From positions 7,794,001 through 7,858,000 of the forward strand of contig CP107926.1 of NCBI GenBank assembly GCA_036015235.1: DNA of 64,000 nucleotides. Direction: 5' to 3'. Position 1 is the first letter of the stretch. Every line of letters begins with the position of its first letter. The DNA is from Streptomyces sp. NBC_00433. Lineage in GTDB: Bacteria; Actinomycetota; Actinomycetes; Streptomycetales; Streptomycetaceae. Shown one piece after another: positions 16,408 through 30,359 of this stretch. A model generated the notes under the pieces. That model worked only from the letters and a program-made list of their open reading frames with translations. It made no database searches and had not been told where the DNA came from. The position numbers and the translations under genes were made by a program.

Positions 16408-17206
16408 CTTACCGTCATCCGGCATGGACCCGCGCCGGCGCGGCATGGCCGAATCCTTCGGCGCCGACGCGGAGCGATACGAGCGCACCCGCCCCGGTTG
16501 CCCCGACGCCCTGATCGCCGCTGTCACCGCGGCGGCCCCCGGCCCCGACCTCCTCGACGTCGGCTGCGGCACCGGCATCGCCGCCCGGCAGTTCCAGGCC
16601 GCGGGCTGCCGGGTGCTCGGCGTGGACCCCGACCCGCGGATGGCGGCCGCCGCCAGGCGCGGCGGGCTCCGGGCCGAGGTGTCGGCCATCGAGACCTGCG
16701 ACCCGGCCGGCCGCAGCTTCGACGCGGTCGTCGCGGGCCAGTCCTGGCACTGGGTCGCCGCGGCCGCCGGTGCGGCGCAGGCGGCCCGCGTCCTGCGGCC
16801 CGGCGGCCTGCTCGCCCCGTTCTGGAACGTGGCCTGCCTGCCGCCCGACCTCGCCGAGGCGGTCCGCACGGTCTACGCGCGGCTGCTGCCGGACTCGCCC
16901 GCCTACCGCAAGGCGATGCCCGCCCTCGACGGCTACGCGCCGATCTTCGACACGGCCGCCGACGGCATCCGCCAGGCGGGCTCCTTCACCGAGCCGCAGC
17001 GGTGGCGCCACGACTGGCAGCGCACCTACACCCGCGACGAGTGGCTGGACCAGGTCCCGACCTTCGGCGGCCACAGCCTCTTCCCGCCGGCCACCCTCGC
17101 GGCACTGGTGCAGGGCATCGGCGAGGCCGTCGACGCGGTGGGCGGCGCCTTCACCGTGGACTACGCGGCCGTCGCGGTCGCGGCCACCCTCCGTCCCGCT
17201 CGCTAG
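16400..17206 (+). CDS. Class I SAM-dependent methyltransferase
   Basis: A 268-residue protein with the Methyltransf_11 pattern: GADAERYERTRPGCPDALI near the N-terminus, the SAM-binding motif LLDVGCGTGIAARQFQAAGC, VLGVDPDPRM, and the post-motif SFDAVVAGQSWHWV. The small-molecule or lipid acceptor is unknown. The promoter geometry suggests that the ATG at 16400 is also the transcription start, giving a leaderless mRNA. An alternative ATG at 16424 has no ribosome site. Its divergent TetR neighbour and the two operators overlapping this start indicate direct repression. The stop codon is shared as a CTAG palindrome with the convergent LtrA gene. Confidence 0.87.
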   Translation: MPTLPSSGMDPRRRGMAESFGADAERYERTRPGCPDALIAAVTAAAPGPDLLDVGCGTGIAARQFQAAGCRVLGVDPDPRMAAAARRGGLRAEVSAIETCDPAGRSFDAVVAGQSWHWVAAAAGAAQAARVLRPGGLLAPFWNVACLPPDLAEAVRTVYARLLPDSPAYRKAMPALDGYAPIFDTAADGIRQAGSFTEPQRWRHDWQRTYTRDEWLDQVPTFGGHSLFPPATLAALVQGIGEAVDAVGGAFTVDYAAVAVAATLRPAR

Positions 17207-18402
17207 AGCCGCGTCGCGGCACCCGTCAGCCACACCCCGGCGGCGACCGTGCAGGCGGCGGCGAGGCCCGCCAGCGGGACCGCCAGGTGTCCGGCGAGCG
17301 TGCACAGCAGCACCGCGGCCGCGCCGGCCGGCAGGACCAGGTGCTGGGCGAGCCCGTTCTTGAAGTGGCGGGTGTGCACGGCCCACACGGTGATCATGAA
17401 GATCGCGGTGGGCACCGTGACGCAGGCGCCCGCGGCGCGCGCCGAGATGTCCGCGTGGTGGGTGACCTGCTCCACCGCGACCTCGATGCCCGCACCGATC
17501 GCGGCGGCCGAGCCCAGCACGGCGTAGTGGCCGTAACCCCACACGAAGGCCCGCCTGCTGGACACCAGGTGCTCGTGGATGGGCACCGCGAAATAGCTCC
17601 AGAAGGCGGCGAAGACGATCAGCAGGCCGCCGCCCGCGATCGGCAGCAGCAGATCGAGCGCCGCCGACTCGTCCAGCGCGGACTGCACGGCGACCGTCGC
17701 CGCCGAGATGGTCTCGCCGAGCATGATGATGGTGAACAGCCCGTAGCGCTCGGCGATGTGGTGCGGATGCCAGGACGTCGCGTGGTCGTGCTCGGCATAC
17801 GCGGGCACCGCCAGTTCGGCCACCACCAGGACCAGGAACCCGCCGGTCCAGAAGGACCCGGGCAGCAGGAGCAGCCCCACCCAGGCGAACTCCACGACGA
17901 CGAGCCCGGCGGCGTACCGCAGGGCGACCTTGCGCGCCGCCCCGCGCTCGCCGAGCGCCGCCCGCAGCCACTGGAAGGTCAGCGCCACGCGCATGACGAG
18001 GTAGCCGACGACGGCGACCGTGTAGTCGCCCTGGTCGAAGGCCCGCGGTACCCCGGCCGCCAGCACCAGGACGCCCGACATCTGCACCAGCGTCGCGAGC
18101 CGGTAGGCGATGTCGTCGGTGTCGTAGGCGGACGCGAACCAGGTGAAATTCATCCAGGCCCACCAGATGGCGAAGAAGACCAGCAGATATCCGCCGATCC
18201 CGTGCGCGGGCTCCCCCTCCGCGAGCGCGTGCACCAGCCTCGACCCCGCCTGTGCGACCGCCACGACGAAGCACAGGTCGAACAGCAGCTCCAGCGGCGT
18301 CGACGCCCGGTGCGGCTCGTTCCTGCTCCGCGCCCTTATCGGCAACCGGACGGCGACCGCCCTGCCGTGGCCTGCCCCCGTCGGGGTGGTCATCTCATCC
18401 AT
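17203..18402 (-). CDS. LtrA (low temperature requirement A) family membrane protein
   Basis: A 399-residue polytopic membrane protein with around ten to twelve hydrophobic segments. Family signatures are present: ASTPLELLFDLCFVVAVAQ near the N-terminus, FFAIWWAWMNFTWFASAYDTDD, and the highly conserved HHIAERYGLFTIIMLGETI. LtrA was named for cold growth in Listeria. Its biochemical activity is not established. The ATG at 18402 (with another at 18393) follows the end of a possible leader and fits the family N-terminus. A longer frame to 18444 is possible. The gene is convergent with the methyltransferase, and their TAG stops overlap within one CTAG. Confidence 0.9.
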   Translation of the reverse strand: MDEMTTPTGAGHGRAVAVRLPIRARSRNEPHRASTPLELLFDLCFVVAVAQAGSRLVHALAEGEPAHGIGGYLLVFFAIWWAWMNFTWFASAYDTDDIAYRLATLVQMSGVLVLAAGVPRAFDQGDYTVAVVGYLVMRVALTFQWLRAALGERGAARKVALRYAAGLVVVEFAWVGLLLLPGSFWTGGFLVLVVAELAVPAYAEHDHATSWHPHHIAERYGLFTIIMLGETISAATVAVQSALDESAALDLLLPIAGGGLLIVFAAFWSYFAVPIHEHLVSSRRAFVWGYGHYAVLGSAAAIGAGIEVAVEQVTHHADISARAAGACVTVPTAIFMITVWAVHTRHFKNGLAQHLVLPAGAAAVLLCTLAGHLAVPLAGLAAACTVAAGVWLTGAATRL

Positions 18403-18490
18403 GACGGGATTCTCGCCGACATCCCGGCGCACATCCCGCAGCACCCGGAATCCCGCGCACCTCCCGCAGCCGCCGGAGCCGCCGCAGGCC

Positions 18491-19234
18491 TCAGCTCCTG
18501 GCGAGGACGCAGAATTCGTGGCCCTCCGGGTCGGACAGGCATGTCCACGGGACGTCGCCCTGGCCGACGTCGAGGTCGGTGGCGCCGAGGGCGCGCAGGC
18601 GGGCCACCTCCGCCTCCTTGTCGGCGCCGGGGTGGGGCACCAGGTCGAGGTGGACGCGGTCCGGGACGGTCTTCCGGTCGGGGGAGCGGAGGAATTCGAG
18701 GTAGGGGCCGGTGCCGGCGGGGGAGCGCAGCACCGCCTGGCCGTCGGTCACCGCGTGCAGTGCCCAGTCCGTCGCCTCGTCCCAGAAGCGGGCCATGGCC
18801 GGCGGGTCCGCGCAGTCGACCACCACCGCGGCGACCGGCCCGGTGTCCTGGTAGGTCCTGCGGGGTTCGAGCACGCAGAATTCGTTGCCCTCGGGATCGG
18901 CGAGCACGGTCCAGGGCACGTCGCCCTGGCCCACGTCGGCGGGCGTCGCGCCGAGGGACCTCAGCCGGGCGACCAGGGCGGCCTGGTGGGCGAGGGAGGT
19001 GCTGGCGAGGTCGATGTGCACGCGGTTCTTCACCGCCGCCTTGGCCTCCGGGACGGCGATGACGTCGATGCAGACGGTGGCCGCCGGGTCCAGCCAGTCG
19101 AAGCCGGCGGGGGTGGCGCTGGTCGCGCCCTGTCCTCCGGTGGAGGCGGTCCAGCCGAGCGCATCCGCCCAGAACCGGCCGACCGCCTGGTCGTCCCGGG
19201 CCTTGATGTTCACTTGAACCAGTCGCAGTGGCAT
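18491..19234 (-). CDS. Two-domain VOC/glyoxalase-like protein
   Basis: A 247-residue protein built of two tandem vicinal-oxygen-chelate modules of the glyoxalase-like 'Glyoxalase_6' type. Module one (1-115) opens with RLVQVNIKARDDQAVGRFWA and ends with GQGDVPWTVLADPEGNEFCV. Module two (130-247) opens with VAAVVVDCADPPAMARFWDE and closes with GQGDVPWTCLSDPEGHEFCV. The near-identity of the two closing motifs points to internal duplication. Such proteins bind metals or small ligands, and some give antibiotic resistance; no catalytic role can be fixed here. The ATG at 19234 is chosen because homology begins there. It is divergent from argC. Confidence 0.86.
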   Translation of the reverse strand: MPLRLVQVNIKARDDQAVGRFWADALGWTASTGGQGATSATPAGFDWLDPAATVCIDVIAVPEAKAAVKNRVHIDLASTSLAHQAALVARLRSLGATPADVGQGDVPWTVLADPEGNEFCVLEPRRTYQDTGPVAAVVVDCADPPAMARFWDEATDWALHAVTDGQAVLRSPAGTGPYLEFLRSPDRKTVPDRVHLDLVPHPGADKEAEVARLRALGATDLDVGQGDVPWTCLSDPEGHEFCVLARS

Positions 19235-19280
19235 GGCGGGGATCCTATGCACACGCCGGGCGCACACGCCGGAATGACCT

Positions 19281-21599
<2,319 letters not shown>

Positions 21600-21603
<4 letters not shown>

Positions 21604-22538
21604 CCGCCCGCAAGCACGCCGCACTCCCGAAGGCACAAGTGCTCATCGAGGCGCTCCCCTGGCTGACCCGGCACAACGGCCGGGTCGTGGTGATCAAGTT
21701 CGGCGGCAACGCCATGGTCGACGAGGAGCTGAAGGCCGCCTTCGCGCAGGACGTGGTCTTCCTGCGGCAGGCCGGCCTCAAGCCCGTCGTCGTGCACGGC
21801 GGCGGCCCGCAGATCAACGCGGCGCTCGACCGGCACGGCCTGGTCAGCGAGTTCAAGGCCGGGCTGCGGGTCACCACGCCCGAGGCGATGGAAGTGGTCC
21901 GCATGGTGCTGGCCGGGCAGGTCCAGCGCGAGCTGGTCGGGCTGCTCAACCAGCACGGGCCCCTCGCGGTCGGCCTGACCGGCGAGGACGCCCACACCAT
22001 CACCGCGGTCAAGCACTTCCCGACCATCGAGGGGGAGCCCGTCGACATCGGCCGGGTCGGCGAGATCACCGCCATCGACACCGGCGCGATCGAGGCGCTG
22101 CTCGCCGACGGCCGCATCCCGGTGGTCTCCTCGATCGCCCGCGCCGCCGACGACGGGCATGTGTACAACGTCAACGCCGACACCGCCGCCGCCGCACTGG
22201 CCGCCGCGCTGGGCGCCGAGACGCTGATGGTGCTCACCGACGTCGAGGGGCTCTACGAGGACTGGCCGCACAGCGACGACGTGATCAGCCGGCTCACCGC
22301 GACCGAGCTGGAGAAGCTGCTGCCCGACCTGTCCAGCGGCATGGTCCCCAAGATGCGCGGCTGCCTCTACGCCGTACGCAACGGCGTGCACACCGCCCGC
22401 GTCATCGACGGCCGGGTCCAGCACTCGATCCTGCTGGAGATCTTCACCGACGAGGGCATCGGCACGATGGTCGTCCCCGACGACCCGCGGGCAACCACAG
22501 CAGAGCACGTACCGGAACAGGCAGGGGGAGTACGGTGA
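21600..22538 (+). CDS. argB: Acetylglutamate kinase
   Basis: A 312-residue amino-acid kinase. Motifs: [13 protein letters not shown] (ATP-phosphate binding Lys and Gly), [12 protein letters not shown] (acetylglutamate/ATP site), [20 protein letters not shown] and LTDVEGLY (Mg-ATP and adenine region). It phosphorylates N-acetylglutamate and is usually the arginine-feedback-inhibited step. It overlaps argJ by ATGA and argD by GTGA, so translation along the cluster is coupled. The C-terminal tail after VVPDD is variable and ends in GGVR. Confidence 0.98.
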
Positions 22539-23845
22539 CCGCCACCACGGGCACGACCGCGACCACGGATACGACCGGCGGGGCGGGCACGACCGCCACC
22601 GCGGGCACGACCGGCAACCAGGCGCTGGCCGACCGCTGGCAGGGCGTGCTCATGGACAACTACGGGTTGCCCCGGGTGCCGCTGGTACGCGGCGAGGGCG
22701 CGAAGTTCTGGGACGCGGACGGCAAGGTCTACCTGGACTTCCTCGGCGGCATCGCCGTCAACTCGCTCGGCACCGCCCACCCGGCGGTCGTCGAGGCGGT
22801 GACCCGGCAGATCGGCACCCTCGGGCATGTCTCCAACCTCTTCGTGGCCGAGCCGCCGATCGCCGTCGCCGAGCGGCTGCTCCAGCTGTTCGGCAGGACC
22901 GGGCGGGTCTTCTTCAGCAATTCCGGCGCCGAGGCCAACGAGGCCGCCTTCAAGCTCGGCCGGCTCACCGGCCGCACCCGGATGGTCGCCACCGACGGCG
23001 CCTTCCACGGCCGGACGATGGGCTCGCTGGCGCTGACCGGCCAGCCGAAGAAGCGGGACGCCTTCGTCCCGCTGCCCGGCGAGGTCACCCATGTGCCCTT
23101 CGGTGACGTGGCGGCGCTGCGGGCGGCCGTCGACACCGACACGGCCCTGGTGATCATCGAGCCGATCCAGGGCGAGAACGGCGTGGTCGTGCCGCCGGCC
23201 GGCTACCTCAGGGCCGCACGGGAGATCACCGCCGCCACCGGCACCCTGCTGGTGCTCGACGAGGTGCAGACCGGGATCGGCAGGACCGGGCACTGGTTCG
23301 AGTGCCTGGCCCAGGGCGTCGAGCCCGACGTGGTCACGCTGGCCAAGGGCCTGGGCGGCGGGCTGCCGATCGGCGCCACCGTCGCCTTCGGACCCGCTGC
23401 CGACCTGTTCACGCCGGGTGCGCACGGCACGACGTTCGGGGGCAACCCGGTAGCGTGCGCGGCCGCGCTCGCCGTCCTCGACACCATCGCGGCCGACGGG
23501 CTGCTGGACCACGTCAAGCGGCAGGGCGAGAAGCTGCGGGACGGTATCGAGGCGTTGGGCCACCCGCTGGTCGATCATGTGCGCGGCGCGGGCCTGCTGA
23601 TCGGTATCGTGCTCACCGAGCCGCTGTCCGCACCGGTCCAGCAGGCGGCTCAGGACGCCGGACTCCTGGTGAACGCCGCCGTGCCCGACACGGTGCGGCT
23701 CGCGCCGCCGCTCGTCGTCGGCGACGACGACACGGACGCGTTCCTCCGGGTGCTGCCCGGCGTGCTCGACCAGGTGTGGCAAGCGAACCAGCAGAATCGG
23801 GCAGCCCGGGGCAGCGCCGGAGTCCGGGGGACAGACGGAGAATGA
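22535..23845 (+). CDS. argD: Acetylornithine aminotransferase
   Basis: A 436-residue class III PLP aminotransferase. It contains [34 protein letters not shown], and the PLP lysine in [14 protein letters not shown] (Lys271). It converts N-acetylglutamate semialdehyde to N-acetylornithine. The start is GTG, overlapping the argB stop. The first 26 or so residues are an unusual Thr/Gly/Ala low-complexity stretch ([15 protein letters not shown] and onward) encoded by short CACGACCG-like repeats. The conserved enzyme begins at about [15 protein letters not shown]. This extension is not part of the fold. Confidence 0.97.
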   Translation: MTATTGTTATTDTTGGAGTTATAGTTGNQALADRWQGVLMDNYGLPRVPLVRGEGAKFWDADGKVYLDFLGGIAVNSLGTAHPAVVEAVTRQIGTLGHVSNLFVAEPPIAVAERLLQLFGRTGRVFFSNSGAEANEAAFKLGRLTGRTRMVATDGAFHGRTMGSLALTGQPKKRDAFVPLPGEVTHVPFGDVAALRAAVDTDTALVIIEPIQGENGVVVPPAGYLRAAREITAATGTLLVLDEVQTGIGRTGHWFECLAQGVEPDVVTLAKGLGGGLPIGATVAFGPAADLFTPGAHGTTFGGNPVACAAALAVLDTIAADGLLDHVKRQGEKLRDGIEALGHPLVDHVRGAGLLIGIVLTEPLSAPVQQAAQDAGLLVNAAVPDTVRLAPPLVVGDDDTDAFLRVLPGVLDQVWQANQQNRAARGSAGVRGTDGE

Positions 23846-23852
23846 CGCGACG

Positions 23853-24386
23853 ATGAGCGAGGCTCAGCAGCACGGCGGCGGCCAGGCCGTACCGCAGACC
23901 CGTACGGCCAGGCACCGCAGGATCGTGGACATCCTCGGCCGGCAGCCGGTGCGATCCCAGAGCCAGCTCGCCAAGCTGCTCGCCGACGACGGGCTGAGCG
24001 TCACCCAGGCGACGCTCAGCCGCGACCTGGACGAGCTGGGCGCGGTCAAGATCCGCACCAACGACGGCGAGCTGATCTACGCCGTCCCCTCCGAGGGCGG
24101 CTACCGCACCCCGCAGGCGCCGCTCGGCGAGTCGGTCAAGGAGGAGCGGATGCGGCGGTTGGCCGCCGAGCTGCTGATCTCCGCCGAGGCGTCGGCCAAC
24201 CTGGTGGTGGTCCGCACCCCGCCGGGCGCCGCTCAGTTCCTCGCGTCGGCCGTCGACACGGCCGAGGTGCACGACATTCTCGGTACGATCGCCGGTGACG
24301 ACACCGTCGTACTGATCAGCCGGGACCCCGCCGGCGGCCAGAAGCTCGCCGACCACCTGCTGCGCCTCGCCCAGGGCGAGGTCTAG
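23853..24386 (+). CDS. argR: Arginine repressor
   Basis: A 177-residue ArgR. The winged-helix domain contains [20 protein letters not shown] and the recognition segment [17 protein letters not shown]. The C-terminal hexamerisation/arginine-binding domain includes [17 protein letters not shown] and [14 protein letters not shown]. It starts seven bases after argD, with GGAGA upstream. It senses arginine and represses the arg genes through ARG boxes. Placement between argD and argG is usual in streptomycetes and gives autoregulation. Confidence 0.97.
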   Translation: MSEAQQHGGGQAVPQTRTARHRRIVDILGRQPVRSQSQLAKLLADDGLSVTQATLSRDLDELGAVKIRTNDGELIYAVPSEGGYRTPQAPLGESVKEERMRRLAAELLISAEASANLVVVRTPPGAAQFLASAVDTAEVHDILGTIAGDDTVVLISRDPAGGQKLADHLLRLAQGEV

Positions 24387-24437
24387 CCGCCCGATCCGCC
24401 CTCCATTTCGACTTGCAGGACACGCTGACCTGCGGTT

Positions 24438-24487
24438 TTGACGAGTCATACGGTGGAGTGCATACTTATACCAGTCAGTGTATGCAC
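24438..24487 (+). promoter_or_regulatory. argG promoter overlapping a candidate ARG box
   Basis: The -35 TTGACG (24438-24443), a 17-bp spacer, and the -10 CATACT (24461-24466). Inverted arms GTGCATAC (24458-24465) and GTATGCAC (24480-24487) match the TGCATA/TATGCA cores of actinomycete ARG boxes and cover the -10. ArgR binding would therefore block initiation at argGH. Confidence 0.72.
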
Positions 24488-24501
24488 CATAAGGAGAGAC
24501 C

Positions 24502-27122
<2,621 letters not shown>

Positions 27123-27132
27123 CGGCCGGGAC

Positions 27133-28110
27133 TCAGTCCCGGTAGACGGCGGGAGGCGGCCCGAAGGTGGCGCCGTCTCCCAGCCATGTCTGCGCCAGCC
27201 GCTTGAGCGAGCCGTCCTGCCGCATTTGCTCCAGGACGGCGTTGACGAACCGCACGAAGTCGATCTGCCGCGGCTGCATGGCGATGCCGTGCGGCTCGGC
27301 GGTGAAGCGCGGGCCGATCAGCTTGGTGTTCGGGTCCTGCCGCTGCAGGCCGATCAGGATGGTGTCGTCGGTGGAGACCGCGTCCACCTGGCCCAACTGC
27401 ATGAGCATCAGGCAGTCCGTCCAGTCCTTGACGCCCACCGCGACCACCGGGTGGTCCTTGAGCCCTTCGAGGGTGTCGATGGAGGTCGTGCCGGACGCCG
27501 CGCACACCTTCTTGCCCGCCAGGTCGTCGATGGACCTCGCGGTCGACTTCTTCGGCACCAGCACCCGCTGGCCGGCGTCCATGTAGTCGCTGGAGAAGGC
27601 GACGCTCTTCCACCGCAGGCAGTTCACCGTCATCGAGTCGATGACGATGTCGACCGGGTCCTTCTGCAGCAGCACCGGGATGCGCTGGGCGGAGGTGATG
27701 GTGCGGAACTGGATGTGGTCGGGGCTGCCGAACAGCGCGGTCGAGATCCGCTTCAGCAGCTCGATCTCGTAGCCGTCGAGCTGCCCGGTCAGCGGGTTGC
27801 GGTAGCCGAACAGATACGAGTTCTGGTCCACCCCTGCGATCAGCCGGCCGCGGGCCACGATCGCCGCCATCGTCGACTTCGCCGGCATCCGCCCCGGTTG
27901 CGGCAGCGCCCCGGCCGGGCGGTAGCTGTCCGGGGTGGCGCCGCACCGCGTGTCGTCCTGCGGCTTCGCGGAGGCCGACGGGAGCGGGGGCAGGGCGGCG
28001 GTCGTGTGCCCGCGCGACGGCGTGCCGCCACCCGAGGTGCAGCCCGCCAGCAGCGCGGCGACGGCCGCCAGGGCCGCCGCGACCGTCCCGTACCGTAAGC
28101 CACCGCGCAC
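27133..28110 (-). CDS. Amino-acid-type ABC transporter solute-binding lipoprotein with a TTA codon
   Basis: A 325-residue family 3 solute-binding protein. It has a lipobox (LLAGC) after a short Ala-rich signal, a Ser/Pro/Thr spacer, then two lobes with RLIAGVDQNSYLFGYRNPLTGQ and a second-lobe segment starting KKVCAASGTTSIDTLEG. No transporter permease or ATPase adjoins it. A related gene type in streptomycetes lies next to kinase genes, so a sensing role is possible. GTG at 28110 is chosen because the signal begins there and AGGGGG lies upstream. Codon five is TTA (28098-28096), so translation should depend on the bldA tRNA and be growth-phase linked. Confidence 0.87.
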   Translation of the reverse strand: MRGGLRYGTVAAALAAVAALLAGCTSGGGTPSRGHTTAALPPLPSASAKPQDDTRCGATPDSYRPAGALPQPGRMPAKSTMAAIVARGRLIAGVDQNSYLFGYRNPLTGQLDGYEIELLKRISTALFGSPDHIQFRTITSAQRIPVLLQKDPVDIVIDSMTVNCLRWKSVAFSSDYMDAGQRVLVPKKSTARSIDDLAGKKVCAASGTTSIDTLEGLKDHPVVAVGVKDWTDCLMLMQLGQVDAVSTDDTILIGLQRQDPNTKLIGPRFTAEPHGIAMQPRQIDFVRFVNAVLEQMRQDGSLKRLAQTWLGDGATFGPPPAVYRD

Positions 28111-28162
28111 CGCAGGCCCCCTGACACCAGGTCTCGTCCCCGTGCAACGGACGACGCCGGGA

Positions 28163-28188
28163 GGCCGCCCGCGGTTCCGCGGGCGGCC
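28163..28188. terminator. Hairpin after plsC
   Basis: Arms GGCCGCCCGCGG and CCGCGGGCGGCC around TT, 24 bases beyond the plsC stop on the minus strand, between it and the lipoprotein gene. Confidence 0.65.
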
Positions 28189-28211
28189 GTGCGCCGGTGC
28201 GGGAAGCGGCG

Positions 28212-28898
28212 TCAGGCGGCCTTGGCCTTGGTGGCGTAGATGTCCACGTACTCCTGGCCGCCGAGCCGCATGACCTCGCTCATCACCTCGTCGGTGACAG
28301 CCCGCAGCACGTAGCGGTCGCGGTCCATGCCCTCGTAGCGGGCGAATTCCAGCGGGCGGCCGAAGCGGATGGTGACCGGGGCGATCCGCAGCATGCCGGA
28401 CCCGCCGGGCTGCACCTTGTCGGTGCCGACCATCGCGAACGGCACCACGGGGGCGCCCGTCATCAGGGCCAGCCGGGCGACACCCGTACGGCCGCGGTAG
28501 AGGCGGCCGTCGGGGGAGCGGGTGCCCTCGGGGTAGATGCCGAAGATCCGGCCCGCCTCCAGGATCCGGCGGCCCGTCATCAGCGCGGCCACGCCCCCGT
28601 GCCCGCCGTCCCGGTCCACCGGGATCATGCCGCAGGTGGTGAAGAACCAGGCCATCAGCCGGCCCTTGACGCCCTTGCCCGTGACGTACTCGTCCTTGCC
28701 GATGAAGTAGACCTGCCGCTCCACCACCAGGGACAGGAACAGCGAGTCGACGAAGGTGACGTGGTTGCCCGCCACGATCACCGGCCCGTCGCCCGGGATG
28801 TTCGCCACGCCCTCGACCCGGGGGCGGTACAGGACCCGCATCAGCAGTCCGAGAATCGCCTTGAGCACGCTGCGGGACAACGCATTCCTCCGGTTCAC
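28212..28898 (-). CDS. plsC: 1-acyl-sn-glycerol-3-phosphate acyltransferase family protein
   Basis: A 228-residue PlsC-type acyltransferase. The catalytic NHxxxxD motif appears as AGNHVTFVDSLFL, the substrate motif as IYPEGTRSPDG, and the third block as VVPFAMVGTDKV. It acylates lysophosphatidate or a related acceptor at the membrane. GTG at 28898 gives the longest version. A TTG at 28880 with GGAGGA five bases upstream is an equally plausible start and would remove six residues. It is single-gene, divergent from the GDPD gene. The family has several paralogues in actinomycetes, so the substrate is uncertain. Confidence 0.88.
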   Translation of the reverse strand: MNRRNALSRSVLKAILGLLMRVLYRPRVEGVANIPGDGPVIVAGNHVTFVDSLFLSLVVERQVYFIGKDEYVTGKGVKGRLMAWFFTTCGMIPVDRDGGHGGVAALMTGRRILEAGRIFGIYPEGTRSPDGRLYRGRTGVARLALMTGAPVVPFAMVGTDKVQPGGSGMLRIAPVTIRFGRPLEFARYEGMDRDRYVLRAVTDEVMSEVMRLGGQEYVDIYATKAKAA

Positions 28899-28946
28899 GC
28901 GGTGGGGCGGCCGGACCTACCGGTCCGTACGTACACGAGGACGATA

Positions 28947-28999
28947 CTTCTTCCCCCAGAGCTTCGCCTGCCTGGGAGGTACCCCGGGGGCGCCTCCGC
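28947..28999. repeat. Small copy of the CCCCCAGAGCTTCGCC repeat
   Basis: TTCCCCCAGAGCTTCGCCTG is followed by CCTGGGAGGTACCCCGGGGG. It can fold on itself, and it shares its core with the large repeats at 40.2, 48.3 and 56.3 kb and with the argJ insertion. It lies in the plsC/GDPD divergent gap. Confidence 0.75.
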
Positions 29000-29099
29000 A
29001 CGTCTCCTTCACGCGGACGGCACCCAGTGTTGACACGAGTTACGGATGTGTTCCGGCCGGTGTCGGGCGTACGCAAGCTCCTCGCGGCACGATGCGGGC

Positions 29100-30266
29100 A
29101 TGACGGATGACCAGCAGACGACCGGCCCCGGCCGGCGCACCTTGCTGTCCGCGGCGGCTCTCGGCGCGGGCGGCGCGGTGATCGGCGCCGCGGGCGCGGC
29201 GCAGGCCCACTCCCCGGGCAGCGCGGGCAGCGGACACGGCGGCGCCCCGAAGCTGCCGGTGCCGACCATCGTCGGCCACCGCGGCAGCGCGGGCTACCGC
29301 CCCGAGCACACCTTCGGATCGTACGAGTACGGGCTGGCGATCGGCGCGGACGTCGTCGAGCAGGACGTCGTGCCCACCAGGGACGGCCACCTGGTGTGCC
29401 GCCACGAGCCGGAGATCGGCGGCACCACCGACGTCGCCGACCACCCCGAGTTCGCCGGCCGCAGGACCACCAAGACCATCGACGGCACCGCCACCACCGG
29501 CTGGTTCACCGAGGACTTCACCCTCGCCGAGCTCAAGCGGCTGCGGGCCGTCGAACGGCTGCCCGCCGTCCGGCCGCACAACGCGGTCTACAACGGCCGC
29601 TGGGACGTCCCCACCTTCGCCGAGGTCCTCGAATGGGCCGAGAAGGAGGGCCGTAGGCGCGGCAAGCCGGTCTGGCTGCACACCGAGACCAAGCACCCCA
29701 CCTACTTCCGCGGCATCGGCCTGCCGCTGGAGGAGCGGCTGGTGGCGCTGCTCAAGCCCTACGGCAGGCACCGTGCCGACGCCCCGCAGTTCCTCCAGTC
29801 CTTCGAGGCGCAGAGCCTCCAGCGGCTCGGCAGGCTCGGCGTGGACGCCGCCAAGGTCTTCCTGCTCAACGGACTGACCACGCGGCCCTGGGACTTCGTC
29901 GTGTCCGGCGACAAGCGGACGGTGGCCGACCTGGTCACACCCGCGGGGCTGCGCTGGATCGCCGGCTTCGCGCAGGGCATCGGCCCGACCACCGATGTGA
30001 TCATCCCGCGTGACGCGTCGGGCAGGCTGCTCCAGCCCACCGCCGTGGTCAGGGACGCGCACCGGGCCGGCCTGGTCCTGCACCCCTTCACCGCGCGCAA
30101 CGAGAACCAGTTCCTGCCGGCCGACTTCCAGGTCGGCACCGACCCGAACGCGTACGGCGACCCGCTGGCCGCGTTCAGGACCTGGTTCGCCACCGGCATC
30201 GACGGCCTGTTCACGGACAACGCCGACACCGCGGTGCTGGCCCGCGAGGACCACTGGGCCTCGTGA
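29100..30266 (+). CDS. Tat-exported glycerophosphodiester phosphodiesterase
   Basis: A 388-residue secreted enzyme. PGRRTLLSAAALGAGGAV is a twin-arginine signal, ending near AAQAHS. The catalytic domain opens with VGHRGSAGYRPEHTFGSYEY, and EQDVVPTRDGHLVCRHEP supplies the metal ligands and catalytic His; HTETKHP is a later metal-binding strand. The length matches the periplasmic GlpQ type rather than the short UgpQ type. It hydrolyses glycerophosphodiesters to glycerol-3-phosphate, supplying phosphate or glycerol. The ATG at 29100 has no strong ribosome site. A strong hairpin follows the stop. Confidence 0.92.
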   Translation: MTDDQQTTGPGRRTLLSAAALGAGGAVIGAAGAAQAHSPGSAGSGHGGAPKLPVPTIVGHRGSAGYRPEHTFGSYEYGLAIGADVVEQDVVPTRDGHLVCRHEPEIGGTTDVADHPEFAGRRTTKTIDGTATTGWFTEDFTLAELKRLRAVERLPAVRPHNAVYNGRWDVPTFAEVLEWAEKEGRRRGKPVWLHTETKHPTYFRGIGLPLEERLVALLKPYGRHRADAPQFLQSFEAQSLQRLGRLGVDAAKVFLLNGLTTRPWDFVVSGDKRTVADLVTPAGLRWIAGFAQGIGPTTDVIIPRDASGRLLQPTAVVRDAHRAGLVLHPFTARNENQFLPADFQVGTDPNAYGDPLAAFRTWFATGIDGLFTDNADTAVLAREDHWAS

Positions 30267-30300
30267 ACCGCACGGCGGCGTGCACTCCATGAGGTGAAAA

Positions 30301-30332
30301 CGGCCGCGCCGGGCGACCGCCCGGCGCGGCCG
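30301..30332. terminator. Hairpin after GDPD gene
   Basis: Arms CGGCCGCGCCGGGC (30301-30314) and GCCCGGCGCGGCCG (30319-30332) with loop GACC, 35 bases after the stop and preceded by AAAA. Confidence 0.75.
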
Positions 30333-30359
30333 GCACGTGCGGGCGGATATGCACAGGGC

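Noticed and set aside
27133-29076. Extended frame joining the solute-binding protein with upstream sequence
   Set aside because: The extension overlaps plsC in another frame and lies before a clear lipoprotein signal, so the start at 28110 is preferred.
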